Shown here: positions 1 to 8,709 of the stretch, one piece after another | How the letters are laid out: each line of letters opens with the position of its first letter | How positions within the stretch are numbered: position 1 is the first letter of the stretch | Notes under the pieces: model-generated | Database searches by the model: none | Seen by the model: only the letters and a program-made list of their open reading frames with translations | What the model was told of the DNA's origin: nothing | Position numbers and translations under genes: made by a program | NCBI GenBank assembly: GCA_021464525.1 | Contig: JADRCO010000879.1 | Location: 1 to 25,075 of the forward strand | DNA: 25,075 nt | Direction of reading: 5' to 3' | Origin: Rhizophagus sp. LPA8_4_AMF | Lineage: Eukaryota > Glomeromycota > Glomeromycetes > Glomerales > Glomeraceae

Positions 1-137
1 TATATATTGATCTTATTCCTATCATTGCAAAATCATATTTTGAGTTAATATTATTGTATCATTATTGTATTATAAGCACATGTATTTATCCTTTTTTGGT
101 ATATATATTCACAATAACTTGTGATTTATTAAATAAA

Positions 138-315
138 TACAGTCCACCCTCACTATAGTGAATCCCATAGGCTGGAGATTAAAATTCATTATAGTGAGAA
201 ATTCACTATACTGAGGGTCATTTTATTATACATAAAAAAATCCGTACCTGAACTTTTCTTCATTATAGCAAATTATTCACTATATAAAAATTCGTTATAG
301 AAAGGGTGAACTGTA
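138..315. mobile_element. Small pogo/Tigger-like MITE with TA target duplication
   Basis: A 174-bp element (140-313) is bounded by imperfect terminal inverted repeats. The left end begins CAGTCCACCCTCACTATAG and the reverse complement of the right end begins CAGTTCACCCTTTCTATAA, agreeing over about 23 bases with few mismatches. Both sides are flanked by TA (138-139 and 314-315), the target duplication of the Tc1/mariner superfamily. The interior has no coding capacity and carries further CACTATAG/TTATAG half-sites in both orientations. The CAGT start and CCCTC box resemble pogo/Tigger ends, so this is probably a non-autonomous derivative. The family assignment is from motif only. Confidence 0.75.
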
Positions 316-1090
316 AATGCGTTTTGATATCGTATTACTTATCACGTGTTGTATTGATCATCCAATCAAAATCATGTTAATTCGTCACGGCGCTTATTTC
401 TATTATTTCTACATCTTTCCTTTCCCTACCGTCACTTTTTTTATTTTAATAATAGACAGTTTTTATTATCAACAGTTTGAAATGGTTGTAATACTTTTAA
501 AAAAAAAATATTTCTTTAATAATATTAACAATTATACTATATACGCGTTTATTTTTATTTTAGTGTAATCTAGCGCTGAAAATAAAGTTTATTCGACAGG
601 TACGAAACAAAATGGTATAGCTATAGTCATTTTTAATAATGCCAATTGTATTTTTCTTTTCACAAAATTCATCTTTTACCGCTGTGCAAATTTGATATTT
701 TGGAAATATTATTTATTTGGAAATATTTCTTTAATAATATCATTCCACAGAAATCCGTTTTACTTATTTATTTTTCTTTAAAAAAAATTTTAATGTTTAA
801 TATTATAATATTTGTGAAGAAATTTGATAATGTTATGCGCAATTATTCCATGGGAAAGAAGGATGTGCCTAAGTAATTTACCAGGTACGATCATATCTTT
901 AATTTCACAGAAACTTCAATTCAATATTTGTAAGTTTCTTACCAGGATCAGAATAAAATTTATATAAAAAATATGAATAAAAATAAACTAGCAGATTCAT
1001 CGCTTAATATATTTAATACGTCTAAAAAATATCTTAGATTAATTTTCACTGCTAATTCTCGGTGTTATTTACCGCCTATTTACAATCTAT
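316..1090. other. AT-rich intergenic stretch
   Basis: Low-complexity AT-rich DNA. Short open frames here have the composition of random AT-rich sequence (rich in Phe, Ile, Tyr, Lys) and show no motif. I see no gene, RNA or clear repeat. Confidence 0.5.
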
Positions 1091-1105
1091 TTGATTTTTT
1101 TTAGC

Positions 1106-1265
1106 ATGTTACCATCGGCCAAACTAGGAGATCATCGCTGGTACAGTTTTAAGGCATTATTAGAATGGGCCAATAATTTAGGCCGATGGGACATTGGTCT
1201 ACAACAGCGATATCTTAACCGCATGTTAACAAATCACGAGTTTCTGCAAAGAATATCCATTATTT
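1106..1265 (+). pseudogene. Unrecognised coding-like fragment, possible orphan exon
   Basis: About 50 codons with much more balanced composition than the surroundings. The peptide includes SAKLGDHRWYSFKALLEWAN and, shortly after, RWDIGLQQRYLNRMLTNHE, with Trp, Arg, His and Gly frequencies unlike random AT-rich DNA. It is immediately preceded by a T-run ending in TTTTTTTTAG, which looks like a 3' splice acceptor. Downstream the frame continues into Phe/Ile-rich sequence that no longer looks coding. No upstream or downstream exon can be joined convincingly, so I call it a remnant or isolated exon. I do not recognise the family. Confidence 0.35.
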
Positions 1266-1486
1266 CTAATTTTATTCCATTTAATATATTCCAAATAAAT
1301 TATAAATTGATAATATTTGATATATTCTTTTTTAAGCTTGTTAAAGAAATTTTTGACAAAATAATAAAATAAAAACTGAACTTGAAATGTTAGCCAAAAA
1401 TTTTCCTGTGATACAAATCTTGTGCTGATCTGCATGCTGAGGATCAGCAAAGTTTCGAAATAGAAATGTCCGGTGACACATTTTAA

Positions 1487-1495
1487 TATAAATAG
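1487..1495 (+). promoter_or_regulatory. Possible TATA box of the plus-strand kinase gene
   Basis: TATAAATAG lies about 100 bp upstream of the ATG at 1589. The second kinase gene has a TATA-like run at a similar distance from its start. In such AT-rich DNA a chance match is quite possible. Confidence 0.35.
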
Positions 1496-1588
1496 TTTTA
1501 CAAAAAAAAAAAAAATATTCAAATTATTCTTCCAATTTTTTGAAAAGCGTAAAATTAAATTCCGCAGCAACATTTTTTATACCAAACA

Positions 1589-3919
1589 ATGTCTAATAAC
1601 GCTGAAATTACAAATGAGTATAATTGGATTGAAGATGCAATTTCTAAAAAACTCATTAAATATTATGAATTTGAACAATTTTGTAATCTGCAAGAAATTG
1701 GTTTCGGAGGCTTTGGAAAAGTTTATCGTGCAAGTTGGAAGAATTATTACAAACATTATGCGCTAAAATCCTTTTTTAATTTCAACGACGGTACAGTTAA
1801 AGCAATAGTTCGGGAGGTATTTTAATATCGAACATTACTTCAATTTATATATGTACATTTCTAATATTAACAAAATTCTATTCATTGTTTAGATTCAACT
1901 TCAGCGTGAAGTTGATTTTCATGATAACATTATCCGCTTTTATGGTGTCACAACTTCCAGTAAAGGTATCAAAAGTTCTAGTAATATTATTTATTAAACT
2001 CTGATTAATTAACTAATTTGTAAATATTTTCTTTTTTAAAAGAAAACCAAAGAAAAAAGTATATGTTAGTAATGGAATATGCCGACAATGGTACTCTCCG
2101 AAAATATTTGAAAGAAAACTTTAAAAATCTCACTTGGAATGATAAATTTAACCTTGCATTCCAACTGGTTTGTGCAGTATCATGTTTACATGAAGAAGGG
2201 ATCGTGCATCGTGATTTAGTAATTAATTTACGACTTATTATGATTGCGTAATGTATTTTATTTTTAGTTTATTTTAATTTAATTATTTTATTTTAACGCA
2301 ATTAAATAGCACTCCAATAATGTATTAGTCCATCAGAATACCGTTAAACTAGCAGATTTCGGCTTATCAAAAAGAATTGAAGAAATATCCAACTCTCAAT
2401 CAAAAACATTTGGATTAATTCCTTATATTGACCCAAAAAGTTTTAATAGAAGTACAACAACGTTATATGTACTAAATAATAAAAGTGATGTTTATAGCAT
2501 TGGTGTATTGTTATGGGAGATATCTAGTGGCCAGCCTCCTTTTCATGGTATACCGCATGATGTTGGTTTGGCTATAAGTATTCTACAAGGCCTCAGAGAG
2601 ACATCGATTCCCAATACGTCTGAAGATTATATAAAAATTTATACTGGTAATTATAAAATTATGTTTTATGATTTATAAACCATATAATATTAATTAATTG
2701 ATGATAATTTCCCGTAGATTGTTGGAATATTGAACCTGACAATCGTCCAACTATCAATCAAGTAGTTGATAAATTAAAAGCAACTATAACAAAAGAAAAT
2801 ATAATTATAAAAGATTTTCACTTGTATGATAATAAGGATATTCAATCATCAAACAATCAACAGCCAATTTTAGATGTTGAAATTTCTGAAAATAATAATT
2901 CATCACATGGAGATTTATCTCAAGTTATTCAAAATTTTAATATGATGAATACAAAAGATATAGAAACTTCAATGTCATCAAAAAACAGTTTTGAAAATGG
3001 CTTTGATTTAGTAGTTACTGATATAATCAATCTTCTTGAGAATAACGATTATGAAATAGGAAATCAGCTAATCCTAAATTACCTTGATAATCATAATATA
3101 GACTTACAAAAGATTTATAACCTATTATTAAATAATCAAAATAATTCAAATTATATTGTCTTACTTGGAAAATTTAACTATTTAGGAATTGGAATCAGTG
3201 TCGATAAACAAAAAGCATTTGAACTATATCAAAAAGCAGCAAATTTAAATAATTCATATGGAATGAATAATTTGGGACATTGTTATCAACATGGAATTGG
3301 AACTGATAAAAATAAGAAAAAAGCATTTGAATTGTATCAAAATGCAGCAGATTTAGGAAATTCATCTGGAATAAGTGATTTAGGATATTGTTATCATTAT
3401 GGAATTGGAACTGATATTGATAAGAAAAATGCATTTGAATTATACCAAAAAGCAGCAGAATTGGGTCATGCAACTGGAATATTTAATTTTGGAAATTGTT
3501 ATCAATTTGGAATTGGAACTGATATTGATGAGAAAAAAGCATTTGAATTATATCAAAAAGCGGTAGAATCAGGAAATATAGATGGAATAAATAATTTAGG
3601 ATGTTGTTATCAATTTGGAATTGGAACTGATAGTGATAATGAAAAAGCATTTGAATTATACCAAAAAGCAGCAGATTTGGGAAATTCATCTGGAATAAAT
3701 AATTCAGGAGATTGTTATCATTATGGAATTGGAACTGATATTAATGAGAAAAAAGCATTTGAATTATATCAAAAGGCAGCAGAATTAGATCATGCATCTG
3801 GAATATATAATTTAGGAGATTGTTATGAATTTGGAATTGGTACTGATATTGATAAGAAAAAAGCATTTGAATTATACCAAAAAGCAGCAGATTTGGGAAA
3901 ATTCATCTGGAATAAATAA
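1589..3919 (+). CDS. Tyrosine-kinase-like protein kinase with Sel1 repeats (five exons)
   Basis: Proposed exons are 1589-1816, 1893-1965, 2043-2218, 2310-2646 and 2718-3919, joined by GT-AG introns of 71-91 bp in phases 0,1,0,1, giving 671 residues. The kinase domain spans about residues 31-305: glycine loop IGFGGFGKV (37-45), ATP-binding Lys60 in YALKSF, probable alpha-C Glu76, catalytic HRDL (156-159) with Asp158, HSNN with Asn163, DFG with Asp175, then SDVYSIGVLLWEI. All catalytic residues are present. Seven Sel1 repeats of 36 residues follow (421-671), each with the pattern LGxCYxxGIGTDxDxKKAFELYQKAAxLG. The start is supported by alignment with the paralogue at 8395. The frame ends inside the seventh repeat because one extra A in GGGAAAATTC (about 3897-3901) shifts it; decayed repeats follow. 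Known of the family: Sel1 repeats mediate protein contacts, and kinase-Sel1 fusions are hugely expanded in Rhizophagus. Inferred role: cytosolic signalling kinase, possibly truncated. Confidence 0.85.
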
Positions 3920-4210
3920 TTCAGGATATTATTATCATTATGGAATCGGAACCGATATTGATAAGAATAAAGCATTTGAATTATTTCAAAAGGCAGCAGA
4001 ATTAGAAAATCAATATGAATAAATAGTATAGGATATTGTTATAAGAATGGAATTTAAACTGATATTGATAAGAAAAAAGCATTTGAATTATATCAATAGG
4101 CAGCAGATTTAGGAAATAGTTCAGCTCAATATAATCTTGCTATAATGTATGAAAATGGAGAAGAAATTAATAAAAATATAGATAAAGCAATTTATTGGTA
4201 CAAAAAATCA
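3164..4210 (+). repeat. 108-bp tandem array encoding Sel1 repeats
   Basis: Consecutive 108-bp units start at 3164, 3272, 3380, 3488, 3596, 3704 and 3812, with further degraded units to about 4210. The units are alike at DNA as well as protein level: runs such as GGAATTGGAACTGATATTGA, AAAGCATTTGAATTATA and CAAAAAGCAGCAGA recur almost unchanged, including at silent sites. This indicates recent tandem duplication or homogenisation. By contrast the Sel1 region of the paralogue at 6214-7232 is diverged between repeats. Confidence 0.9.
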
Positions 4211-4287
4211 GCGAACAAATTGCTCAATATAGATTAGAGAAACTTGAAAATAGGAATTTAGGAATATTTGCCCAAATATTTAGATGA
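3920..4287 (+). pseudogene. Decayed 3' end of the plus-strand kinase-Sel1 gene
   Basis: After the stop at 3919 the Sel1 pattern continues in a shifted frame (NSSGINNSGYYYHYGIGTD to about 4015). A second one-base change near 4017 (TATGAATAAAT where sister units suggest TATGGAATAAAT) returns to the original frame. The next unit then carries two in-frame stops: TAA at the GIGTD position and TAG in the YQKAA position (TATCAATAGGCA). The last unit (LAIMYENGE, then AIYWYKKSAN) lost part of its sequence before AQYRLEKLE, and an old stop TGA lies at 4285-4287. The C-terminus of the paralogue (AIYWYKLSANQG, RLENLK) matches, so this is the former end of the gene. Several independent lesions argue against sequencing error. 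Confidence 0.8.
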
Positions 4288-5335
4288 ATCATATGCTAGT
4301 ATAATAATTATTTACTATTTTTGTTTCTTAAATATTGCTTAATTGCCACTCATAATTTTATAATTTAAAATTTATTCATTAATTAAATAAAAATTTTCAT
4401 TTATTGATAATTGCTTATAACTATAAACAGATGTATATTATTTAATATCATATTACTAAACTAAGTATAATATTAGTATGCATAATAAAACATATAAGAT
4501 TCATGTTACTTATTTAATCATTATAATATTTTATATTGTATATTATAATTACTTTTTATATGTTGATACAATAAATAATTATTACTTATTCCTATATTTA
4601 TTAATTTTGCTATATTATAGTTCAAATAAATAATGAATTTAAATTAAAATATTCTATCAAGTATAAATAAATGATAAGTAAATTCTACATTAAATAAATG
4701 GGTTTATCTTATCATTTAAAATATATATAACTATGTCAAGTAATATGAATTAAAATCAATATAACTGAAAAGAGTATTTAAGACAAAATTTGTTTATTAA
4801 GCAATAATACTTTATTGATTCTTTATTAAAAATTTCTTCAAAAATCAGATATCACTTAAAGTTAATTTTAATCATAAATATGAAAGTTTTATAAATTTTA
4901 ATTAAAAACTTTATGATAAGTTTAACTAATAAATACAGTCATTTCATGAGAAAATTGGTAACGTAAAATCATATGTTTATCTATAATAATATAAGATGTA
5001 ATGTAAAGGTACACCCAGCTTTATTTGTTTACCATTACAACTATTAAAATATTTTTAAAAGAACTATTTAATTAATAATTCTTAAAAGAACTTAAGTGGG
5101 AATATTGTCATTGAACTTTAAACTATTTATGTTTACAATAAACGCGTTTTTTTATAGATTTTATAATATTAATTTTAACACTTCAATTAAATGAAACAAG
5201 AATTGAATGACTAATAAAAGTCATTTAACAAGTATGAAACACAGATCTTTTTATTAACATTGTTTAAATATTGGTGAAAAAACAGATTTTTTTTAATAAA
5301 ATTGTCATGATACATCTATTTTTCAATTTTACAGC
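4288..5335. other. AT-rich intergenic spacer
   Basis: Highly AT-rich DNA with many AATAAA and ATTATAAT runs and no open frame of interest. The first part will contain the 3' untranslated region of the plus-strand kinase gene. I see no RNA gene or bounded repeat. Confidence 0.5.
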
Positions 5336-5338
5336 ACG

Positions 5339-5450
5339 ATTTCTTTGCTTTTTCTAAAAGAAATAGGCTTAGGAAGATTAAGTAAAGTTATTCAGCAGCT
5401 ATGAAACCACTCAAATATTAATTTTATTAAAACAACTTTAAAGTGAAAAA
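5339..5450 (+). pseudogene. Possible remnant of a kinase first exon
   Basis: A short frame reads LKEIGLGRLSKVI at about 5353-5391, resembling the QEIGxGxFGKVY glycine loop of the two flanking kinase genes, down to a similar DNA string (ATAGGCTTAGGAAG against ATTGGTTTCGGAGG). In a shifted frame shortly after comes AAMKPLKY, resembling the YALKSF lysine strand. Upstream and downstream sequence is not recognisable. It may be a heavily decayed third copy lying between the two paralogues; the match is short and chance is possible. Confidence 0.3.
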
Positions 5451-6213
5451 ACAATAGTAACTTCATATAAAAGTATTAAAATATTAAATATGTATTTTTA
5501 GCGCTTTTTTTTAATGAAACAAGCCTTTGTAAATAAGTAAAATCATTTAGCGGCTGTAGAGTTATTTTTGCCATTAACTCTTATTATGCTATTTTTGAAG
5601 TAATTAGTATTTTTTTACATTTATTTGAAACTATTTCATTAAAAATAATGTTTGTTTATTTGCTTATTAAAATTGATTTTATTGTAATAAAGTGTAAAAG
5701 CACAATGTGCTGTTATTAAAAGTAATTAATGATTTATATTTTTATATATCTTTATAGGACCACACCGTACGCTTTCTTACATTAATTGAATGGGTTTATT
5801 GATGATATATATAATAAATGGATTACAAATAATATATTAATATAATTAGGTTTCATACAATAAAAAAAATTATTGGATAGATAATAATTTGATTATAACA
5901 ATATCGACATTTCGCGGATAATTTATATACTGTATATTCTAGTCATGATTAGAGCCAGTGAGAGTACTTAAATAAAAAAATTTTCCTTATAGTGAAATAT
6001 GTCGTGATACAATAATATAATTTTTTAATTGCAATTTTCATTGTTACGTGCAAAATTTTATTACAATTCCAAATCGAATGTTCATATTTTATTTTATTGA
6101 TATAAAATAACAAAATAATAATAAATCATAATAAGCTAATATTATCTATACTATACTATATGTATACATGTATATATATATATATATACCTATTTTTTAA
6201 AAAACAAAATATA
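5451..6213. other. AT-rich spacer between the convergent kinase genes
   Basis: No coding sequence or RNA gene seen. A TA-rich run (TATATATATATATATA) lies at about 6171-6187, just beyond the stop codon of the minus-strand kinase gene, whose 3' untranslated region probably lies here. Confidence 0.5.
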
Positions 6214-8395
6214 TTATGACACCACTTTTAAATTTTCTAATCTACTTTGAGCATTCGGATACCCTTGATTCGCGGAGAGTTTATACCAGTAAATCGCTTG
6301 ATTAATATCTTCATTTTCATACATGTTTGCAAGATTATATTGAGCTACACTATTCCCTAATTTTGCGGCTTGCTTATATAATTCAAGCGCCTTTTTTTTA
6401 TCAACATTAGTTCCAATTCCATTAAAATAACAAAATCCCAACATTGAGATTCCTTTCAAATAATTTTTTTCAGCTAATTGTTTAAATATTTCAAACGCTT
6501 TTTTACAATCATTATTATTATTATCATCTCCCTTTTTATATATCATTGCAAGGTTAAATTGAGCTGTTAAACTTCCATTATTTGCTGCCCTTTTATACCA
6601 ATAATTTGCCATTCTTGAATCTTTTTTAATACCTATTCCTTTATCATAAAAGAATCCAATTTTAAATTCTCCAGCTGCAAAATTCTCGTTACCTATTTCT
6701 TCATAATATTGAAAAGCAATTACTTCACTTTTTAAAGCGCCATCACCAAATTCGTGACATAAACCAATGTAATATTTCGCTAAATTACAATTTTTTTCCG
6801 CCGCTTTAGAGAATAAAGAAAATGCTTCTTTATAATTTTTTTCTATACAGATTCCACAATAATTAAAATATCCGATTAAAAAGATCAAATTTTCCTTATT
6901 TTGATTATTTAAGAACCAAGTATAAATTTCTTGTAAATTAATTTTACAATTTTTAATATAATCCATAACATTTTCTTTAATTATAATATCATTATTTCCT
7001 TCTTTGATTGATTTATTAATTATATCAATAATTTTATCAGATATAATAAAAAAATCTTCTGATAAATTATTTTTGTTCATAATTAGTTCATTTGATGTCG
7101 TTGAAGTTCCAATTTCTTTAATATTCTTTTTTTCAAAATTTTGATAAACATTTTTTTGTAAAATTATTGTTGTCAATTTTCTAACAACTTCTTGCATAGA
7201 TGGTCTTTTATCCGGTTCACCGTCCCAACATTCTAAATAATAATAAATAAATATTTATAAACTTTATTTTAATGAAAATATGTATTTATATAAATATTTA
7301 CCTGTATAAAGTTTTGCATAGTCACTAAGCGTATCGGGAATAATAGATTCTCTAATACCATTTGAAATTTCTATGGCCAAACCGATATCATATTCACTAT
7401 TAGTATTAAATGGAGCATATCCACTAGATATTATCCATAATAATACGCCTACGCTATAAACATCACTTTTTACATTTGATGAGGATAATGCATTACTATT
7501 TCGTAAACTAAAACATTTTGGGTCGACGTACGGAATTATTTTATATAACATTGATTTTTGATTGGATTCTTTTCCAATTCTCTTCGATAATCCAAAATCG
7601 CCTATTTTGATGGAATTTTGATGAACAAACACTTTATTAGAGTGCTGTTTTGAAAAAATAAATAATTTCGTATTAGATTGATAAATTATATTAGAGAGTT
7701 ATGATGAATAATAGTAACGAATAAATTAAATAAATTAAATTACCAAGCCGCAATGTACAATTCCTTCTTCGTGCATAGTTGATACAGCGTAGGCTAATTG
7801 AAGCGCCATATTTAATTTATCATTCCATGTAAGGTCCTTAAAATGTTTCTTCAAATATTCTTGAAGGGTACCGCCATCGGCATAATCCATTACTATCATA
7901 TAACTATTTAACTTATTATTTTGTATTTCTAAATAAAAAAAAAATTTTAAGTAAGTTTTCAATTATAAAAATGTAGTAAATATTTTATCATACCTAGATT
8001 GGTAATACCGTAAAGACGAATATTATCATGAAAATTGACCGTGTGTTGAAGTTTGAACTTTAAAACCATAAATAGGGAATTAATTATTCATTGTTATTTT
8101 AATAATTATGTTATATATACTGTATAAATTTTAAATAAATTACCTCGTAAAGAGTTTCTTTAACCGTGACGGTATTGATATTAAGAAAAGATTTCAATAC
8201 GAAACATTTATGAGAATTCTTCCAATTTGCTCGATAAACTTTACCAAAATTTCCTGAACCAATTTCTTGAATATTAGTAAAATCTTTAAATTCATAATGT
8301 TTAAGATAATTTTTAAAAATAGCATCGTTGATCCAGTTGATCTCTTTTGAATTATCAGTGGAAACTTTATTGAGTTCAATAGTATTTTTTGACAT
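6214..8395 (-). CDS. Kinase-like protein with Sel1 repeats; predicted pseudokinase (five exons)
   Basis: Proposed exons, in transcript order, are 8395-8144, 8057-7994, 7928-7744, 7644-7302 and 7232-6214, with GT-AG introns of 65-99 bp in phases 0,1,0,1; together 620 residues with no internal stop. The domain order matches the gene at 1589: glycine loop IGSGNFGKV (45-53), Lys68 in FVLKSF, Asp-Phe-Gly (183-185) in IGDFGLSKR, and SDVYSVGVLLWII. The catalytic loop differs: HCGL (164-167) replaces HRDL, removing the catalytic Asp (Gly166), and HSNK puts Lys171 where the metal-binding Asn should be. ATP might still bind because Lys68 and DFG remain. About six diverged Sel1 repeats span roughly residues 400-615 (for example FNYCGICIEKNYKEAFSLF and LGFCYFNGIGTNVDKKKALE). 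Inferred role: catalytically dead scaffold or regulator, perhaps of related kinases. Alternative: an early pseudogene whose frame is still open. Confidence 0.87.
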
Positions 8396-8497
8396 GTTTG
8401 AAATTTTTTAAGAAAAAAAAAAAAAAAGTTAATTTTATGGATGGTTAAAGGAAAAAAATTTTTTTTAGAAAAAAAAAAAATGAAAACTGCGTGTGTG

Positions 8498-8508
8498 CAT
8501 ATATATAA
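8498..8508 (-). promoter_or_regulatory. Possible TATA box of the minus-strand kinase gene
   Basis: A CATATATATAA run lies about 105 bp upstream of the start codon at 8395, close to the spacing of the TATAAATAG before the paralogue. Long A/T homopolymers separate it from the gene. Only suggestive in this base composition. Confidence 0.3.
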
Positions 8509-8632
8509 TTCTTTGAACAAAGGCAATAAAAAAACAAAAATAAAATAAAAAAATACCATATATCATGAACAAAAGCAAAAAATTCAATACTTTTATGGAT
8601 AAAAGTTTGTTGTACTGAAATTAGCCTGAAAT

Positions 8633-8660
8633 AGATCTTAAGGCCGTGAAGATCTCGGCC
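8633..8660. repeat. Two overlapping short inverted repeats
   Basis: AGATCTT (8633-8639) pairs with AAGATCT (8649-8655), and GGCCG (8642-8646) pairs with CGGCC (8656-8660). The two stems overlap and exclude each other. It is a GC-richer island in AT-rich DNA, with three ATGATCAA copies just downstream (about 8681-8704). Its nature is unknown; it could be a fragment of a repetitive element. Confidence 0.35.
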
Positions 8661-8709
8661 CAAATTATTTAAAAAAATGGTGATCAAATGATCAAATGAT
8701 CAAACAATT

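Noticed and set aside
317-568. Plus-strand 83-codon frame just after the MITE
   Set aside because: Starts at the element edge, has random AT-rich composition and contains a poly-Lys/Phe run; no motif.
1226-1573. Minus-strand 115-codon frame upstream of the kinase gene
   Set aside because: Phe/Ile/Lys-rich with no motif and placed over the probable promoter of the plus-strand gene.
3195-3689. Two minus-strand open frames rich in Phe, Gln and Asn across the Sel1 region
   Set aside because: They are antisense shadows of the 108-bp repeat array, open only because of its periodic codon use.
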